DNA of 64,000 nucleotides, from NCBI GenBank assembly GCA_016617495.1, contig WYCU01000007.1, positions 1-64,000 on the forward strand. Direction: 5' to 3'. Positions 19,345-29,616 of the stretch are shown here, piece by piece (the first letter of the stretch is position 1; each line of letters starts with the position of its first letter). Position numbers and translations under genes: made by a program. The notes beneath the pieces were generated by a model that saw only the letters and a program-made list of their open reading frames with translations, ran no database searches and was not told where the DNA came from. This stretch comes from Azonexaceae bacterium s22. GTDB lineage: Bacteria > Pseudomonadota > Gammaproteobacteria > Burkholderiales > Rhodocyclaceae.

Positions 19345-20102
19345 TACAAGCGGACTTCGATCCCGCGCGCAGCCATGTACTCCTTGGCCTGACGCACCGT
19401 GTATTCGCCAAAATGAAAAATGGAGGCCGCCAGCACGGCATCGGCGCGACCTTCGGAGACACCATCCGCCAAGTGCTGCAGATTGCCGACGCCACCGGAA
19501 GCGATGACCGGAATCTTTACCGCATCCGAAACACCCCGGGTCAACGCCAGATCGAAACCGTTCTTGGTCCCGTCGCGATCCATACTGGTGAGCAGGATTT
19601 CGCCGGCGCCCAGCGATTCAACCTTTTTCGCCCATTCGATGGCATCCAGCCCGGTATCGTTGCGGCCGCCGTGGGTGAACACGTGCCACTTTCCAGGCGC
19701 CACCTGCTTGGCGTCGATGGCCACCACGATGCATTGCGAGCCCACTTTGGAGGAGGCATCGAACACCAGATCGGGGTTCTGCACCGCGGCGGTATTCATG
19801 GAAACCTTGTCGGCCCCCGCATTGAGCAAGCGGCGCACATCCTCAACCTTGCGCACGCCACCGCCCACCGTCAACGGAATGAAGACCTGCTCGGCGCAGG
19901 CTTCAACGATGTGCAGGATGATGTCGCGCTGATCGCTGGACGCGGTGATATCGAGAAAGGTGACCTCATCAGCCCCCTGCTCGTCGTAACGACGGGCAAT
20001 TTCAATGGGATCGCCGGCATCGCGCAGATCAACGAAATTGGTGCCTTTGACGACGCGGCCCGCAGTGACATCCAGACAAGGAATGATCCGTTTGGCGAGC
20101 AT
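19344..20102 (-). CDS. hisF: Imidazole glycerol phosphate synthase cyclase subunit
   Basis: A 252-residue TIM-barrel starting [20 protein letters not shown]. The catalytic Asp residues are in CLDV and in TSMDRDGTK. With HisH it makes imidazole glycerol phosphate and AICAR. The ATG at 20102 abuts the hisA stop. The longer in-frame extension is not supported. Confidence 0.97.
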   Translation of the reverse strand: MLAKRIIPCLDVTAGRVVKGTNFVDLRDAGDPIEIARRYDEQGADEVTFLDITASSDQRDIILHIVEACAEQVFIPLTVGGGVRKVEDVRRLLNAGADKVSMNTAAVQNPDLVFDASSKVGSQCIVVAIDAKQVAPGKWHVFTHGGRNDTGLDAIEWAKKVESLGAGEILLTSMDRDGTKNGFDLALTRGVSDAVKIPVIASGGVGNLQHLADGVSEGRADAVLAASIFHFGEYTVRQAKEYMAARGIEVRL

Positions 20103-20842
20103 CAGGCGCCCAGTTCGTCGGCCAACTTCTGAGCCGCAGCAAAGTCCAGGGAGCCGTCGTAAATGGCACGACCGGCGATGGTACCGACAACCCCTTCGCC
20201 CTCGACCGTGCACAGATTGCGGATATCGTCGAGATTGGACAACCCGCCGGAGGCGATCACCGGAATGGTCAGCGCCTGGGCCAGGCGTACCGTGGCTTCG
20301 ATATTGATGCCGGAAAGCATGCCGTCGCGGCCGATATCGGTGTAGATAATCGATTCGACACCGTAATCTTCGTATTTCTTGCCGAGATCGACCACGTCAT
20401 GGCCGGTCAGCTTGGACCAACCATCCGTGGCCACCTTGCCGTCCTTGGCGTCCAACCCGACGATGATGTGGCCGGGGAACGCAACGCAGGCATCGTGCAG
20501 AAACCCGGGGTTCTTCACCGCCGCCGTCCCGATGATGACGTAAGTCAGGCCGCCGTCCAGACAGGCTTCGATGGTATCCAGATCGCGAATACCGCCGCCG
20601 AGCTGGACAGGAATCTCATCGCCAACTTCCTTGAGGATGGACTTGATGGCAGCCGCATTTTTCGGCTTGCCGGCGAATGCACCGTTCAAATCCACCAGAT
20701 GCAGACGCCGCGCGCCCTGGTCGAGCCAGTGACGTGCCTGTTCTGCCGGGCTTTCGGAGAAGACGGTAGCCTGTTCCATCAGGCCTTGCTTGAGACGGAC
20801 ACATTGCCCGTCCTTGAGGTCGATCGCGGGAATAATCAGCAT
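20102..20842 (-). CDS. hisA: ProFAR isomerase
   Basis: A 246-residue TIM-barrel isomerase for the fourth step of histidine synthesis. It starts [17 protein letters not shown] with the catalytic Asp in AIDL, and [13 protein letters not shown] carries the second. It lies between hisH and hisF in the usual order. Confidence 0.97.
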   Translation of the reverse strand: MLIIPAIDLKDGQCVRLKQGLMEQATVFSESPAEQARHWLDQGARRLHLVDLNGAFAGKPKNAAAIKSILKEVGDEIPVQLGGGIRDLDTIEACLDGGLTYVIIGTAAVKNPGFLHDACVAFPGHIIVGLDAKDGKVATDGWSKLTGHDVVDLGKKYEDYGVESIIYTDIGRDGMLSGINIEATVRLAQALTIPVIASGGLSNLDDIRNLCTVEGEGVVGTIAGRAIYDGSLDFAAAQKLADELGA

Positions 20843-20881
20843 GGAAAGTTCAGCGAGGGAAAATTCGACGTGCGCGGCGAA

Positions 20882-21523
20882 TCAGGGACGCCACTCGACA
20901 AAATTCTTCAGGAGTTGCAGGCCGTCGCGGGCGCTTTTTTCGGGGTGAAATTGGACCGCGAAGATATTATCCCGGGCCACTGCGCAGGTAAAGGGGACGC
21001 CGTAAGTACACGTCCCCGCCACCAAAGCAGGATCGCCCGGGACGACGAAATAGCTGTGCACGAAATAAAACCGCGCGCGATCGGCAATGCCATGCCACAG
21101 GGCATGGGGCTGTTGTTCGACTTCGTTCCAGCCCATGTGCGGCACCTTCAGACGCTCGCCATTCGGCAGGGTCATTTTTTCATCCGGAAAGCGCACGACA
21201 TTGCCCGGGAAGACGCCCAATGCCGGCACATCGCCCTCGTCGCTATGCTCGAAGAGCATCTGCTCGCCGACGCAAATTCCGAGAAAGGGCTTGTCCTTTG
21301 CCGCTTGCAGCACCGCACCGCGCACACCGCGCGCATCGAGTTCGCGCATGCAGTCGGGCATGGCGCCCTGACCGGGGAAGACGACACGCTCAGCCGCCGC
21401 AACGACTGCCGGGTCGGCGGTCACCACGACCGGCTTGCCGCCGGACACATGTTCCAGCGCCTTGGACACCGAACGCAGGTTACCCATGCCGTAATCGATC
21501 ACGGCGATCACATTGCCCGCCAT
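20882..21523 (-). CDS. hisH: Imidazole glycerol phosphate synthase glutaminase subunit
   Basis: A 213-residue class I glutamine amidotransferase. The nucleophile Cys is in [10 protein letters not shown], and the His-Glu pair is in VQFHPEKS. It feeds ammonia to HisF. The ATG at 21523 ([16 protein letters not shown]) is chosen over the longer frame, and it starts one base after the hisB stop. Confidence 0.96.
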   Translation of the reverse strand: MAGNVIAVIDYGMGNLRSVSKALEHVSGGKPVVVTADPAVVAAAERVVFPGQGAMPDCMRELDARGVRGAVLQAAKDKPFLGICVGEQMLFEHSDEGDVPALGVFPGNVVRFPDEKMTLPNGERLKVPHMGWNEVEQQPHALWHGIADRARFYFVHSYFVVPGDPALVAGTCTYGVPFTCAVARDNIFAVQFHPEKSARDGLQLLKNFVEWRP

Positions 21524-21524
21524 G

Positions 21525-22112
21525 TCAGAGTGTGCCCTTGGTCGATGGCATGGCGCCGGCCATGCGCGCATCCGGCGTTACCGCCATGCGCAGGGCACGG
21601 CCGAAGGCCTTGAATACGGTTTCTGCCTGATGGTGCGCGTTTTTGCCCCGCAGGTTGTCGATGTGCAAGGTCATGCCGGCGTGGTTGACCAGCCCGTGGA
21701 AGAATTCCGAAACCAGATCGACGTCGAAGGTGCCGATGACCGCACGGGTGAATTCAACATTGAATTCGAGACCGGGACGCCCGGAAAGGTCGATGACCAC
21801 GCGAGACAAGGCTTCGTCGAGCGGCACATAACTGTGGCCGTAGCGCGTCAGTCCTTTCTTGTCGCCCCAAGCCTTGGCCAATGCCTGACCGAAGGTGATC
21901 CCGATATCTTCCACGGTGTGGTGGGCGTCGATGTGAAGATCGCCGGTGGCTTGAATGTCGATGTCGATCAGGCCATGGCGGGCGATCTGGTCGAGCATGT
22001 GATCGAGGAAGGGTACGCCGGTGGCGAACTTGCCCTGGCCGGTACCGTCGAGGTTGAGACGCACGGTAATCTGCGTCTCCAGCGTGTTGCGCGTAATTTC
22101 TGCTTGCCGCAT
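21525..22112 (-). CDS. hisB: Imidazoleglycerol-phosphate dehydratase
   Basis: A 195-residue monofunctional dehydratase. The metal-binding motifs [13 protein letters not shown] and [10 protein letters not shown] and the late FHGLVNHAG are present. The phosphatase domain of the enterobacterial fusion is absent. It starts at ATG 22112 ([14 protein letters not shown]) and is divergent from hisC across 78 bases. Confidence 0.97.
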   Translation of the reverse strand: MRQAEITRNTLETQITVRLNLDGTGQGKFATGVPFLDHMLDQIARHGLIDIDIQATGDLHIDAHHTVEDIGITFGQALAKAWGDKKGLTRYGHSYVPLDEALSRVVIDLSGRPGLEFNVEFTRAVIGTFDVDLVSEFFHGLVNHAGMTLHIDNLRGKNAHHQAETVFKAFGRALRMAVTPDARMAGAMPSTKGTL

Positions 22113-22190
22113 GGAATAATGCCTGCAAAGGCGTTTGGACAGGTGCATGATACCATTTCGTTCCAATTTTCCGCCTTACGTGATTTCCCG

Positions 22191-23261
22191 ATGAGTCGCT
22201 TCTGGAGCCAGGTCGTGCGCGACCTCACGCCCTATGTGCCGGGCGAGCAGCCCAAGATCGCCAACCTGATCAAGCTGAACACCAACGAGAACCCTTATCC
22301 GCCCTCGCCGAAGGCGCTGGCGGCGATTCTTGCGGAACTCGACGGGGACGGCGCGCGCCTGCGCCTCTACCCGGACCCCAACGCCGATCTGCTCAAGCAG
22401 GCCATCGCCGCACACCACGATGTCAGTCCCCGGACGGTATTCGTCGGCAACGGCTCGGATGAAGTGCTGGCCCACATTTTCATGGCTTTGCTCAAGCACG
22501 ATGCGCCGCTGCTGTTCCCGGACATCACCTACAGCTTCTACCCGGTGTATTGCGGCCTCTACGGCATCGATTACCGCACCGTGCCGCTGGCAGACGATTT
22601 CAGCATCGATCCGGCCGCTTACTGCGGCTTGCCCAACGGCGGCATCATTTTCCCGAACCCGAATGCGCCCACGGGCCGCCTGCTGGCCCTGGAGGCCATC
22701 GAGACGATGCTCAAGGCCAATCCGGACAGCGTGGTGGTCGTCGATGAAGCCTACATCGATTTTGGCGGCACCTCCGCCATTCCGCTGACCGCCCGTTACG
22801 ACAACCTGCTGGTCGTCCACACGCTCTCCAAGTCGCGTGCGCTTGCCGGTCTGCGTGTCGGATTCGCCATCGGCCACCCGGACCTCATTGAGGCACTGGA
22901 ACGCGTCAAGAACAGCTTCAACTCCTATCCGCTGGATCGCCTGGCCATCGTTGGCGCCGTTGCGGCCATCGAGGACGAAGCGCATTTCGAGAGCGCCTGC
23001 GCCAAAGTCATCGCCACCCGGGAGGCTTTGACGGCCGATTTGACCGCCCTCGGGTTCGAAGTGCTGCCTTCCGCGGCCAACTTCATCTTTGCCCGCCATC
23101 CGGAACGCGATGCCGCTACGCTGGCCTTGGCCCTGCGCGAGCGCGGCATCATCGTCCGGCACTTCAAGCTGCCGCGCATCGACCAGCATTTGCGCATTTC
23201 CATCGGCACCGATGCGGAATGTGCGGCCTTGTCCCAAGCCCTGCGCGAGATTCTGGCCTGA
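22191..23261 (+). CDS. hisC: Histidinol-phosphate aminotransferase
   Basis: A 356-residue fold-type I aminotransferase. The PLP lysine is in [15 protein letters not shown], and [11 protein letters not shown] is the usual N-terminal motif. It is the only his gene on the plus strand here: hisB and hisD on either side are on the minus strand, so it must have its own promoter in the 78-base gap from hisB. The upstream reading frame is antisense to hisB. Confidence 0.96.
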   Translation: MSRFWSQVVRDLTPYVPGEQPKIANLIKLNTNENPYPPSPKALAAILAELDGDGARLRLYPDPNADLLKQAIAAHHDVSPRTVFVGNGSDEVLAHIFMALLKHDAPLLFPDITYSFYPVYCGLYGIDYRTVPLADDFSIDPAAYCGLPNGGIIFPNPNAPTGRLLALEAIETMLKANPDSVVVVDEAYIDFGGTSAIPLTARYDNLLVVHTLSKSRALAGLRVGFAIGHPDLIEALERVKNSFNSYPLDRLAIVGAVAAIEDEAHFESACAKVIATREALTADLTALGFEVLPSAANFIFARHPERDAATLALALRERGIIVRHFKLPRIDQHLRISIGTDAECAALSQALREILA

Positions 23262-23263
23262 GC

Positions 23264-23650
23264 ATGTCCTGCGGCACCTGTACCCTGTGCTGCAAGACCA
23301 TGAAGGTCCACGAGTTGGGCAAGGCAGCGCACGTCTGGTGCGCGCACTGCAAGATCGGGCAAGGCTGCGACACGTACGAAACGCGGCCGGAATCCTGCCG
23401 CATTTACGACTGCCTGTGGCTACAGACGCAACGCCTGAGCCGGCCGATGGCTGCGGAACTGCGCCCGGACAAGTCCCGCGTGGTCGTCGGCACGGCCAAC
23501 GGCGGCGAAGATGTGATTCTCTACATCGACCCCGACCGCCCCGAGGCCTGGAAACGGCCGGCCATGCAGCACTTCCTGCGCGAGCTGCGCCAGCGGCGCA
23601 TCCGCATCTTCCTGAGCCGCAACGACGATCTCCAGCCCTTGCCGCTCTGA
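23264..23650 (+). CDS. YkgJ-family zinc/iron-chelating cysteine-cluster protein
   Basis: A 128-residue protein with the cluster MSCGTCTLCCKTM, a CAHC pair, then CDTYETRPESCRIYDCLW. This CxxCxxCC/CxxYexRPxxCR pattern defines the YkgJ-like family of predicted metal-cluster proteins of unknown function. It starts 2 bases after hisC and is probably cotranscribed with it. Confidence 0.85.
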   Translation: MSCGTCTLCCKTMKVHELGKAAHVWCAHCKIGQGCDTYETRPESCRIYDCLWLQTQRLSRPMAAELRPDKSRVVVGTANGGEDVILYIDPDRPEAWKRPAMQHFLRELRQRRIRIFLSRNDDLQPLPL

Positions 23651-23660
23651 ACCAAGGCAA

Positions 23661-23674
23661 TTGTCGCGGTCGAC
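23661..23674 (-). repeat. Repeated word copy 5 (GTCGACCGCGACAA)
   Basis: Intergenic copy between two convergent genes. Two TTTTT runs about 10 bases apart lie on its 5' side. It is one of the clearest copies. Confidence 0.9.
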
Positions 23675-23693
23675 CCGCAAAAACCGGCAAAAA

Positions 23694-24212
23694 TCAGATC
23701 AGGCCGCTCAGCCCCAATAGCGCGCCAGCGGCGATGAACCACAGTGGATGCAGCTTTGTAAGCAGGTTGGCCACCACCGTGGCGGCCACGACGGCCCACG
23801 CTGCCCAGCCGAATTGCGCGGCCTGTGCGATCAGCGTCGCACCGGAAAAAATCAGACCGATGGCCAGCGGCGAAACGCCCAGACTGATGGCCTTTTGCCA
23901 GCGTTTGCCGGCAAAGCTTTCCCAGCGGTCGATCAGCAGATAGATCAGCACGCTCATCGGCAGGCACATGGCCAAGGTCGCTGCCAGCGCACCGGCCAGG
24001 CCGGCAACCTCCCAGCCGATCAGCGTCACCACCAGCACGTTGGGCCCCGGCGCCGCCTGGGCGATGGCATAAAGATGGGTGAATGTGGCGTCGTTCAGCC
24101 AGTGATGGTTTTCGACCACCACGCGATGCATCTCCGGCAACAAGGCCGTAGCACCGCCAAAGGCCACAAAAGACAGCAGCGCAAATTCGAGGAACAGCTG
24201 GACGACGATCAT
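23694..24212 (-). CDS. Chromate transporter family protein, second short half
   Basis: A 172-residue ChrA-domain protein with about five to six hydrophobic helices. FGGATALLPEMHR and the AAPGPN motif are the ChrA signatures. It overlaps the preceding half by 4 bases (ATGA), so the two form a short-chain ChrA pair equivalent to one full-length transporter. Family members export chromate with sulfate-like handling. Confidence 0.88.
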   Translation of the reverse strand: MIVVQLFLEFALLSFVAFGGATALLPEMHRVVVENHHWLNDATFTHLYAIAQAAPGPNVLVVTLIGWEVAGLAGALAATLAMCLPMSVLIYLLIDRWESFAGKRWQKAISLGVSPLAIGLIFSGATLIAQAAQFGWAAWAVVAATVVANLLTKLHPLWFIAAGALLGLSGLI

Positions 24213-24775
24213 TTCTTGCCCAGCCGCCAGTAGGCCACCGCACCCGATGCCGCCAGGCCGGCCAGCATGACCACCGGCATCGGCCAGCGCAGCCAGGCAA
24301 TGGCCGCGACGACCATGACGGTAAAAGGCAGGAAATAGCGCTTGTCGCGGATCGCCGCCCCCATGCGCCAGGCCATGGCGAACAACAGCCCGCAACCGAC
24401 AGCGGCAATGCCGCGCAGAATGCCCTGCGCCACCGGCAGGTTGCCGAATGCGTCGTAGATCATCGCCAGCAACAGCACGATGGCAAGCGGCCCGGCGAGC
24501 AAACCGACCGGCGCGACGATGGCGCCCGCCCACCCCTGGTAACGCTTGCCGACGACCACCGCCAGATTGACCACATTCGGGCCGGGCAAAAACTGGCAGA
24601 GGCCAAGCTGGGCGTTGAACTCTTCCGCCGTCATCCAGCGCCGCTCCTCGACCAGCATGCGCCGCGCGAAGGGCAGCACGCCGCCAAAGCCGGAAAGCCC
24701 TACCGACGAAAAGCCCAAAAAAAGCGCCCGGAGGTCCGGGCGGCTGTTGGGTGAGGCGTTTGTCGCGGTCGACAT
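24209..24775 (-). CDS. Chromate transporter family protein, first short half
   Basis: A 188-residue ChrA-domain protein. GLSGFGGVLPFARRML and LCQFLPGPNVVNLAV are the ChrA motifs. The ATG at 24775 follows GGAAAACG. The first codons, MSTATNA, are built from a copy of the repeated word. It lies 10 bases behind hisD, so it may ride on the hisG-hisD transcript. Confidence 0.88.
   Translation of the reverse strand: MSTATNASPNSRPDLRALFLGFSSVGLSGFGGVLPFARRMLVEERRWMTAEEFNAQLGLCQFLPGPNVVNLAVVVGKRYQGWAGAIVAPVGLLAGPLAIVLLLAMIYDAFGNLPVAQGILRGIAAVGCGLLFAMAWRMGAAIRDKRYFLPFTVMVVAAIAWLRWPMPVVMLAGLAASGAVAYWRLGKK
24760..24773 (-). repeat. Repeated word copy 6 (GTCGACCGCGACAA)
   Basis: Minus-strand copy that begins with the G of the chrA start codon and supplies the following codons, read STATN. 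The 5' side has A-runs, not T-runs. Confidence 0.85.
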
Positions 24776-24785
24776 CGTTTTCCGG

Positions 24786-26087
24786 TCAGTTTTCGAGCCG
24801 GAAGGCGGCAGACTGCGCATGTGCCGGCAGGCCTTCGCCTTCGGCCAGCGTCGCGGCGATGCGGCCCAGCGTCTGCGCCCCCGCTTGCGAGACCTTGATC
24901 AGGCTGGTGCGCTTCTGGAAGTCATAAACGCCAAGCGGCGAGGAGAAGCGGGCCGAGCCGGACGTGGGCAGCACGTGGTTGGGGCCGGCGCAATAGTCGC
25001 CCAGCGATTCCGAAGTGTAGTGGCCGATGAAGATGGCACCGGCGTGGTGGATTTTTTCGACCCATGGATCGGGATTGTCGAGCGCGAGTTCCAGATGCTC
25101 CGGCGCCACGCGGTTGGCAATGGCCACCGCTTCGTCCATGTCGCGCACCAGGATGAAGGCGCCGCGATTGGTCAGCGAGGTACGGATCACGTCTTGACGC
25201 GGCATGGTCGGCAGCAGCTTTTCAATGCTGGCCTGTACGCGCTCGATGAAAGCAGCGTCGGTGCAGATCAGGATGGATTGCGCCAGTTCGTCGTGCTCGG
25301 CCTGCGAGAAGAGGTCCATCGCCACCCAATCCGGGTTGCCGGAACCATCAGAGACCACGAGGATTTCCGAAGGCCCGGCGACCATGTCGATGCCGACGAT
25401 GCCGAAGACGCGGCGCTTGGCCGTAGCGACATAGGCGTTGCCGGGGCCGACGATCTTGTCCACCTGCGGCACGGTCTGCGTACCGTAGGCCAGCGCACCC
25501 ACGGCCTGGGCGCCACCCAGAGTGAACACGCGGTCGACGCCGGCCAAGCAGGCCGCCGCCAGCACCAGGGGGTTCTTTTCGCCACCCGGCGTCGGGACGA
25601 CCATGATCAGTTCCTTGACGCCCGCCACCTTGGCCGGAATCGCGTTCATCAGCACCGACGATGGATAGGCCGCCTTGCCGCCGGGCACGTAGAGACCCAC
25701 GCGGTCGAGCGGGGTAATCATCTGGCCGAGTTTCGTGCCGTCCGCCTCGGTGTAGGACCAGCCCTGCAGCACTTGCCGCTCGTGATAAGCACGAATACGG
25801 TTCGCGGCAGCTTCCAGTGCGGCACGGCGTTCCGCCGGCAGGCCATCGAGCGCTGCCTGCATTTCGTCCTTGCGCAGTTCAAGGTCGATCATCGCCTTGG
25901 CGCTCAGGCGGTCGAACTTGTTGGTGTATTCAACCACCGCGGCATCGCCACGCGTCTTCACGTCGGCGAGGATGCCCGCGACGGTGCGCTCGATGTTTTC
26001 ATCGGCCGCCGCCTCGAAAGCCAGCAGGGTTTTCAGTTTCGACAGGAAATCCGGCTCGACTGTCGACAGTCGTTGAATCGCCACCAT
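24786..26087 (-). CDS. hisD: Histidinol dehydrogenase
   Basis: A 433-residue zinc enzyme for the last two steps of histidine synthesis. [24 protein letters not shown] and [15 protein letters not shown] are the hallmark motifs. The ATG at 26087 ([14 protein letters not shown]) starts one base after the hisG stop, and the longer frame is not used. Confidence 0.97.
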   Translation of the reverse strand: MVAIQRLSTVEPDFLSKLKTLLAFEAAADENIERTVAGILADVKTRGDAAVVEYTNKFDRLSAKAMIDLELRKDEMQAALDGLPAERRAALEAAANRIRAYHERQVLQGWSYTEADGTKLGQMITPLDRVGLYVPGGKAAYPSSVLMNAIPAKVAGVKELIMVVPTPGGEKNPLVLAAACLAGVDRVFTLGGAQAVGALAYGTQTVPQVDKIVGPGNAYVATAKRRVFGIVGIDMVAGPSEILVVSDGSGNPDWVAMDLFSQAEHDELAQSILICTDAAFIERVQASIEKLLPTMPRQDVIRTSLTNRGAFILVRDMDEAVAIANRVAPEHLELALDNPDPWVEKIHHAGAIFIGHYTSESLGDYCAGPNHVLPTSGSARFSSPLGVYDFQKRTSLIKVSQAGAQTLGRIAATLAEGEGLPAHAQSAAFRLEN

Positions 26088-26088
26088 C

Positions 26089-26733
26089 TTATTTCTCCAC
26101 CGCCCCGGCAAAGGCGTCGATGATCGGTTGCAGCGTTTCGCGCTTGACCTTGAGCGAGGCCTGATTGACCACCAGGCGGCTCGAGATGTCCATGATGTGC
26201 TCCACAGCGACCAGCTTGTTGGCCTTGAGCGTGCCACCGGTCGACACCAGATCGACGATGGCATCCGACAAACCGGCCAGCGGCGCGAGTTCCATCGATC
26301 CGTAGAGCTTGATCAGGTCCACATGCACGCCCTTGCTGGCGAAATGCTCCCGCGCCGTCTTGACGTACTTCGAAGCCACTTTGAGACGCGCGCCCTGGCG
26401 CACGGCATTGGCGTAATCGAAGCCTTCCGGCACCGCGACCATCATGCGGCACTTGGCGATTTCGAGATCGAGCGGCGCGTACAGGCCCTCGCCGCCGTGT
26501 TCGATCAGGACATCCTTGCCGGCCACGCCGATGTCGGCCGCGCCATACTGCACGTAGGTCGGCACATCGGTGGCGCGGACAATGACCACGCGCACATGCG
26601 GCTGATTGGTTTCGATAATCAGCTTGCGCGAAGTTTCCGGATTTTCGGTCGGGACAATGCCCGCCGCGGCCAGCAGCGGCAGGGTTTCGTCGAAGATGCG
26701 GCCCTTGGAGAGGGCAATGGTGATGGTCGTCAC
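26089..26733 (-). CDS. hisG: ATP phosphoribosyltransferase, short form
   Basis: A 214-residue first enzyme of histidine synthesis. It reads [20 protein letters not shown] after a GTG start at 26733. An ATG at 26763 would add ten residues. The length matches the short HisG form, which lacks the C-terminal regulatory domain and depends on HisZ. No hisZ is in this window, so it should lie elsewhere. It is followed directly by hisD. Confidence 0.95.
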   Translation of the reverse strand: MTTITIALSKGRIFDETLPLLAAAGIVPTENPETSRKLIIETNQPHVRVVIVRATDVPTYVQYGAADIGVAGKDVLIEHGGEGLYAPLDLEIAKCRMMVAVPEGFDYANAVRQGARLKVASKYVKTAREHFASKGVHVDLIKLYGSMELAPLAGLSDAIVDLVSTGGTLKANKLVAVEHIMDISSRLVVNQASLKVKRETLQPIIDAFAGAVEK

Positions 26734-26780
26734 GAGGCAGCCAGCAGATAAGCAAACCGCCATTTTACCAGAGCGCCGAT

Positions 26781-27380
26781 TCAGCCGGCCTGCTCCCGCC
26801 AGCGGTATTCCATCTGGCGTGCCGTGGCCGCGGCCGGTTCCTGCCCGGCAAGCCGCGCCACCAGATGCAGGCTCATGTCGATTCCAGCCGAGATGCCGCC
26901 CGAAGTGACCACTCGCCCTTCATCCACCCAGGGTAGTTCCGGCACGACGCACAACTGCGGAAACGCCCGGGCCAGATCTGCCTGGTCTTCCCAGTGCGTC
27001 GTCGCCCGACGGCCTGCCAGCAATCCGGCGGCCGCCAGCAGAAAAGCGCCGGTACACACCGACGCAGTCACCTCGGCGCCTGCCGCCACCGCGGCAATCC
27101 ATGTGCTCAAGCCCGGCCTCAGCAGTTCCCGGTCGACGACACCGCCCGGCACGATCAATACATCAAGTTTCGGATGATCGACGATGGCATGGTCCGGCAC
27201 CACCACCAGCCCGGCCCGCGCCCGGACCACCGCCGCACTGGGTGCGACGGTACACACGGAAAACGGCGCGGCACCACCGCGACGGGCGGCAACCCGGCTG
27301 GCCGTGGTGAACACCTCGTAGGGGCCGGCGAAATCAAGCACCTCGACATCGTCAAAAACGTAAATGCCCACTTTCAACAT
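26781..27380 (-). CDS. DJ-1/PfpI family protein
   Basis: A 199-residue class I amidotransferase-like protein. The nucleophile elbow is [18 protein letters not shown] (Cys near 109), with GPYEVFTTA near the start. [14 protein letters not shown] and [17 protein letters not shown] are typical of the isonitrile hydratase/AraC-sensor subgroup. The actual substrate is unknown. It sits 5 bases from the PNPOx-like gene stop on the same strand. Confidence 0.87.
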   Translation of the reverse strand: MLKVGIYVFDDVEVLDFAGPYEVFTTASRVAARRGGAAPFSVCTVAPSAAVVRARAGLVVVPDHAIVDHPKLDVLIVPGGVVDRELLRPGLSTWIAAVAAGAEVTASVCTGAFLLAAAGLLAGRRATTHWEDQADLARAFPQLCVVPELPWVDEGRVVTSGGISAGIDMSLHLVARLAGQEPAAATARQMEYRWREQAG

Positions 27381-27385
27381 AATCC

Positions 27386-28039
27386 TTACTCCACGGTGGT
27401 TTCAACGCACATGGCCGGCAATACGGGCTGTGGGTACGCCGCGCTCCCGGGATCGGGAAGTGGAGGCAGCCCGCGCATCGCTACCGGCACCACGCCGGCC
27501 CAGACCGGCCAGCCCATGTCGTCGCGGCTATCCTCAACCCCGCCGGCCCTGACCTTGGCCGCCGCTTCCGCCAGGGGGAGCCGAAGCAGCCGGGTACCGG
27601 AGATTTCGGCAGGACTCGGACCGCGCACTTGCACACTGCGTCCGGGCGAGACATGGTCCACGAAAGCCTCATAAACGGTTTTTGCCGTTTCCGGATCGTC
27701 GACCGCGACAAACTGCCCATACACCACGACCGAACGAAAATTCATCGAATGATGAAACGCCGCGCGCGCCAGCACCAGCCCATCGACCAGCGCAATGCTG
27801 ACGCAGCATTCGCCGGCGAGCAAGGTCGCGGCAATGCGGCTGTTTGAAGCGGCATGGACATACAAATCGTCGCCCACGCGCCAGCAAGCCATCGGCAGGC
27901 TGTGAACGCCGGCGCCATCGGCAAAGGCGACATGACAAATCAAGGTGCCATCGACGATGGCCTCAATGTCAGCGCGCGCGTAACGGGCACGCTGCGGCTT
28001 GCGCCGAACGGTGGTGCGGGATGAGGGGGGCATGGACAT
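27386..28039 (-). CDS. Pyridoxamine 5'-phosphate oxidase-like flavin-binding protein
   Basis: A 217-residue protein of the PNPOx-like split-barrel fold (NimA/flavin-nucleotide-binding group). YARADIEAIVDGTLICHVAF and LYVHAASNSRIAATL are recognisable. It starts at ATG 28039 with AAAGG upstream. It is divergent from a MocR-type regulator, a pairing common for vitamin B6-linked genes. A repeated-word copy is read as FVAVDD. Confidence 0.82.
   Translation of the reverse strand: MSMPPSSRTTVRRKPQRARYARADIEAIVDGTLICHVAFADGAGVHSLPMACWRVGDDLYVHAASNSRIAATLLAGECCVSIALVDGLVLARAAFHHSMNFRSVVVYGQFVAVDDPETAKTVYEAFVDHVSPGRSVQVRGPSPAEISGTRLLRLPLAEAAAKVRAGGVEDSRDDMGWPVWAGVVPVAMRGLPPLPDPGSAAYPQPVLPAMCVETTVE
27698..27711 (+). 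repeat. Repeated word copy 7 (GTCGACCGCGACAA)
   Basis: Plus-strand copy antisense to the PNPOx-like gene, with a TTTTT and a TTT run upstream. Confidence 0.85.
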
Positions 28040-28093
28040 TACGAACACCTTTCATGAACACCCGGCCATGTTAGGCTTTACATGGCCCCCTGC

Positions 28094-28127
28094 ATGGAGC
28101 CACGAAACCACCTCTAAATGGAGCCAC
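28094..28127 (+). promoter_or_regulatory. Candidate MocR operator: two direct repeats
   Basis: ATGGAGCCAC occurs at 28094-28103 and 28118-28127, start to start 24 bases, directly before the regulator's GTG and in the divergent promoter region. A related CATGGCCCCC lies just upstream. MocR/PdxR proteins bind direct repeats near divergent promoters, so autoregulation and control of the PNPOx-like gene are likely. Confidence 0.5.
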
Positions 28128-28128
28128 G

Positions 28129-29571
28129 GTGTACGACCTGTCCGATTTGAACCTCATCTTGCAACCGGGCCAATCGCTTCAGCAGCAACTGACCGAGCAA
28201 TTGCGTCGCGCGATCCTGACGCAACGCCTGTTACCGGGCGCCGCGCTGCCACCCAGCCGCACCCTGGCCGACGAACTCGGCATTGCGCGCAATACGGTGC
28301 TGCGCGTTTATGAACACTTGCTGGACGAAGGCTTTCTCGAAGCCAGCCGGCGCGGCACCCGAGTCGCCCCACTCTCGGCCCTGGCGCGCGAGCGTCACAC
28401 GGGCCTGCCGACCGAAATCGCCGGGGCCCTCTCACGTCGGGCAAGCGCCCTGACGCCGCGTGGCGATCATCAGTTTTTGCCTTTTGCCCCCGGCGTACCG
28501 GACCTCAACGCCTTCCCGTGGCCGCGCTGGGCACGCGAGCTGCAGCGCGCCTGGGGCGAAGTCAGTGCTCGCCAACTGCTGGAATCGCCGCCCGGCGGCG
28601 AACCGGCCCTGCGCTCGGCCATTGCCGCCTTTCTGGGCCAGCGCCGTGGGGTGGATTGCGACATGTCGCAGGTATTCATTTTCCCGGGCGGACAGGCTGC
28701 ACTGGATGCCTGCGCCCGCTTGCTCGCCGATGCGGGTGACACGGCCTGGCTCGAAGATCCCGGCTACCCTACTGCCCGAGCGGTGCTGCAAACCGCCGGA
28801 CTGAACCTTCGCCCAATCCCCGTCGATCATGACGGGATGCGTTTCGCGCCGGAAGCATGGCGCCAACAGCCGCCGCGCCTGCTCTTTCTCACACCGGCCC
28901 ACCAATATCCGCTGGGCAGCGTACTTTCGCTGGAACGCCGTCTGGCCCTGCTCAATCTGGCGGAGGCTGGGCAACACTGGATCGTGGAAGACGATTACGA
29001 CAGCGAGTTCGGCCAGCGCCGTCCCGGACAACGCCCCCTGCCGGCCATGCAAGGTTTGCGTGCGGATGCGCCGGTCGTTTATCTGGGCACGTTCAGCAAA
29101 CTGCTTTATCCCGGCCTGCGCCTCGCCTACGTCGTGCTGCCGCGGTGGGCCGCCGCCCGCTTCGGCGAAGCAGCCGCCGCGCTGTATCGCACCGGCCACG
29201 CCGTGGAACAACGCGCCCTGGCGCGCTTCATGAACGACGGGCACCTGCTGAAACACCTGCGGCACATGGCCCCGATCTACGCCGAACGGCAAGCGCGGCT
29301 GCGGGCGGCATTACAGAGCGGCCTCGGCAAATCGGCTGAAATTCTCGGCGGGCAGGCCGGATTGCACCTTTGCCTGCGCCTTCCGCATGCGCGGCCCGAC
29401 ACTGCCATTGCCGCCGCAGCGGCCAAACACGGCATTGTCGTGCGCGCCCTGAGTGCCTACTGCCACGACGACGCCGCAAGGGCTGAACACAATGGTCTGG
29501 TGCTGGGTTACGGGCAGGTGGAAACCGGGCGTATTGCCGAATTGGCAGCGCGACTCCTTGCGCTCTGCTGA
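28129..29571 (+). CDS. MocR/PdxR-type regulator (GntR HTH plus aminotransferase domain)
   Basis: A 480-residue protein. The N-terminal winged helix (about 15-80, PPSRTLADELGIARNTVLRVYEHL as its core) is joined to a fold-type I aminotransferase domain (about 120-480), in which GTFSKLLYPGLRLAY holds the PLP lysine. Such regulators sense PLP or amino-acid ligands. The start is GTG at 28129, directly behind the direct repeats. The target could be the divergent PNPOx-like/PfpI genes, the downstream genes, or both. Confidence 0.9.
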   Translation: MYDLSDLNLILQPGQSLQQQLTEQLRRAILTQRLLPGAALPPSRTLADELGIARNTVLRVYEHLLDEGFLEASRRGTRVAPLSALARERHTGLPTEIAGALSRRASALTPRGDHQFLPFAPGVPDLNAFPWPRWARELQRAWGEVSARQLLESPPGGEPALRSAIAAFLGQRRGVDCDMSQVFIFPGGQAALDACARLLADAGDTAWLEDPGYPTARAVLQTAGLNLRPIPVDHDGMRFAPEAWRQQPPRLLFLTPAHQYPLGSVLSLERRLALLNLAEAGQHWIVEDDYDSEFGQRRPGQRPLPAMQGLRADAPVVYLGTFSKLLYPGLRLAYVVLPRWAAARFGEAAAALYRTGHAVEQRALARFMNDGHLLKHLRHMAPIYAERQARLRAALQSGLGKSAEILGGQAGLHLCLRLPHARPDTAIAAAAAKHGIVVRALSAYCHDDAARAEHNGLVLGYGQVETGRIAELAARLLALC

Positions 29572-29602
29572 TGCTGGCCTTGAAATTGGGCACTTTTTTC
29601 GG

Positions 29603-29616
29603 GTTGACCGCGACAA
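29603..29616 (+). repeat. Repeated word copy 8 (GTTGACCGCGACAA)
   Basis: Intergenic copy behind the MocR gene with T6 upstream. Its TTGACC core also works as a -35 box. Confidence 0.85.

Noticed and set aside
21513-22190. Long N-terminal extension of HisC
   Set aside because: Antisense to his[10 protein letters not shown] at 22191 is the normal HisC start.
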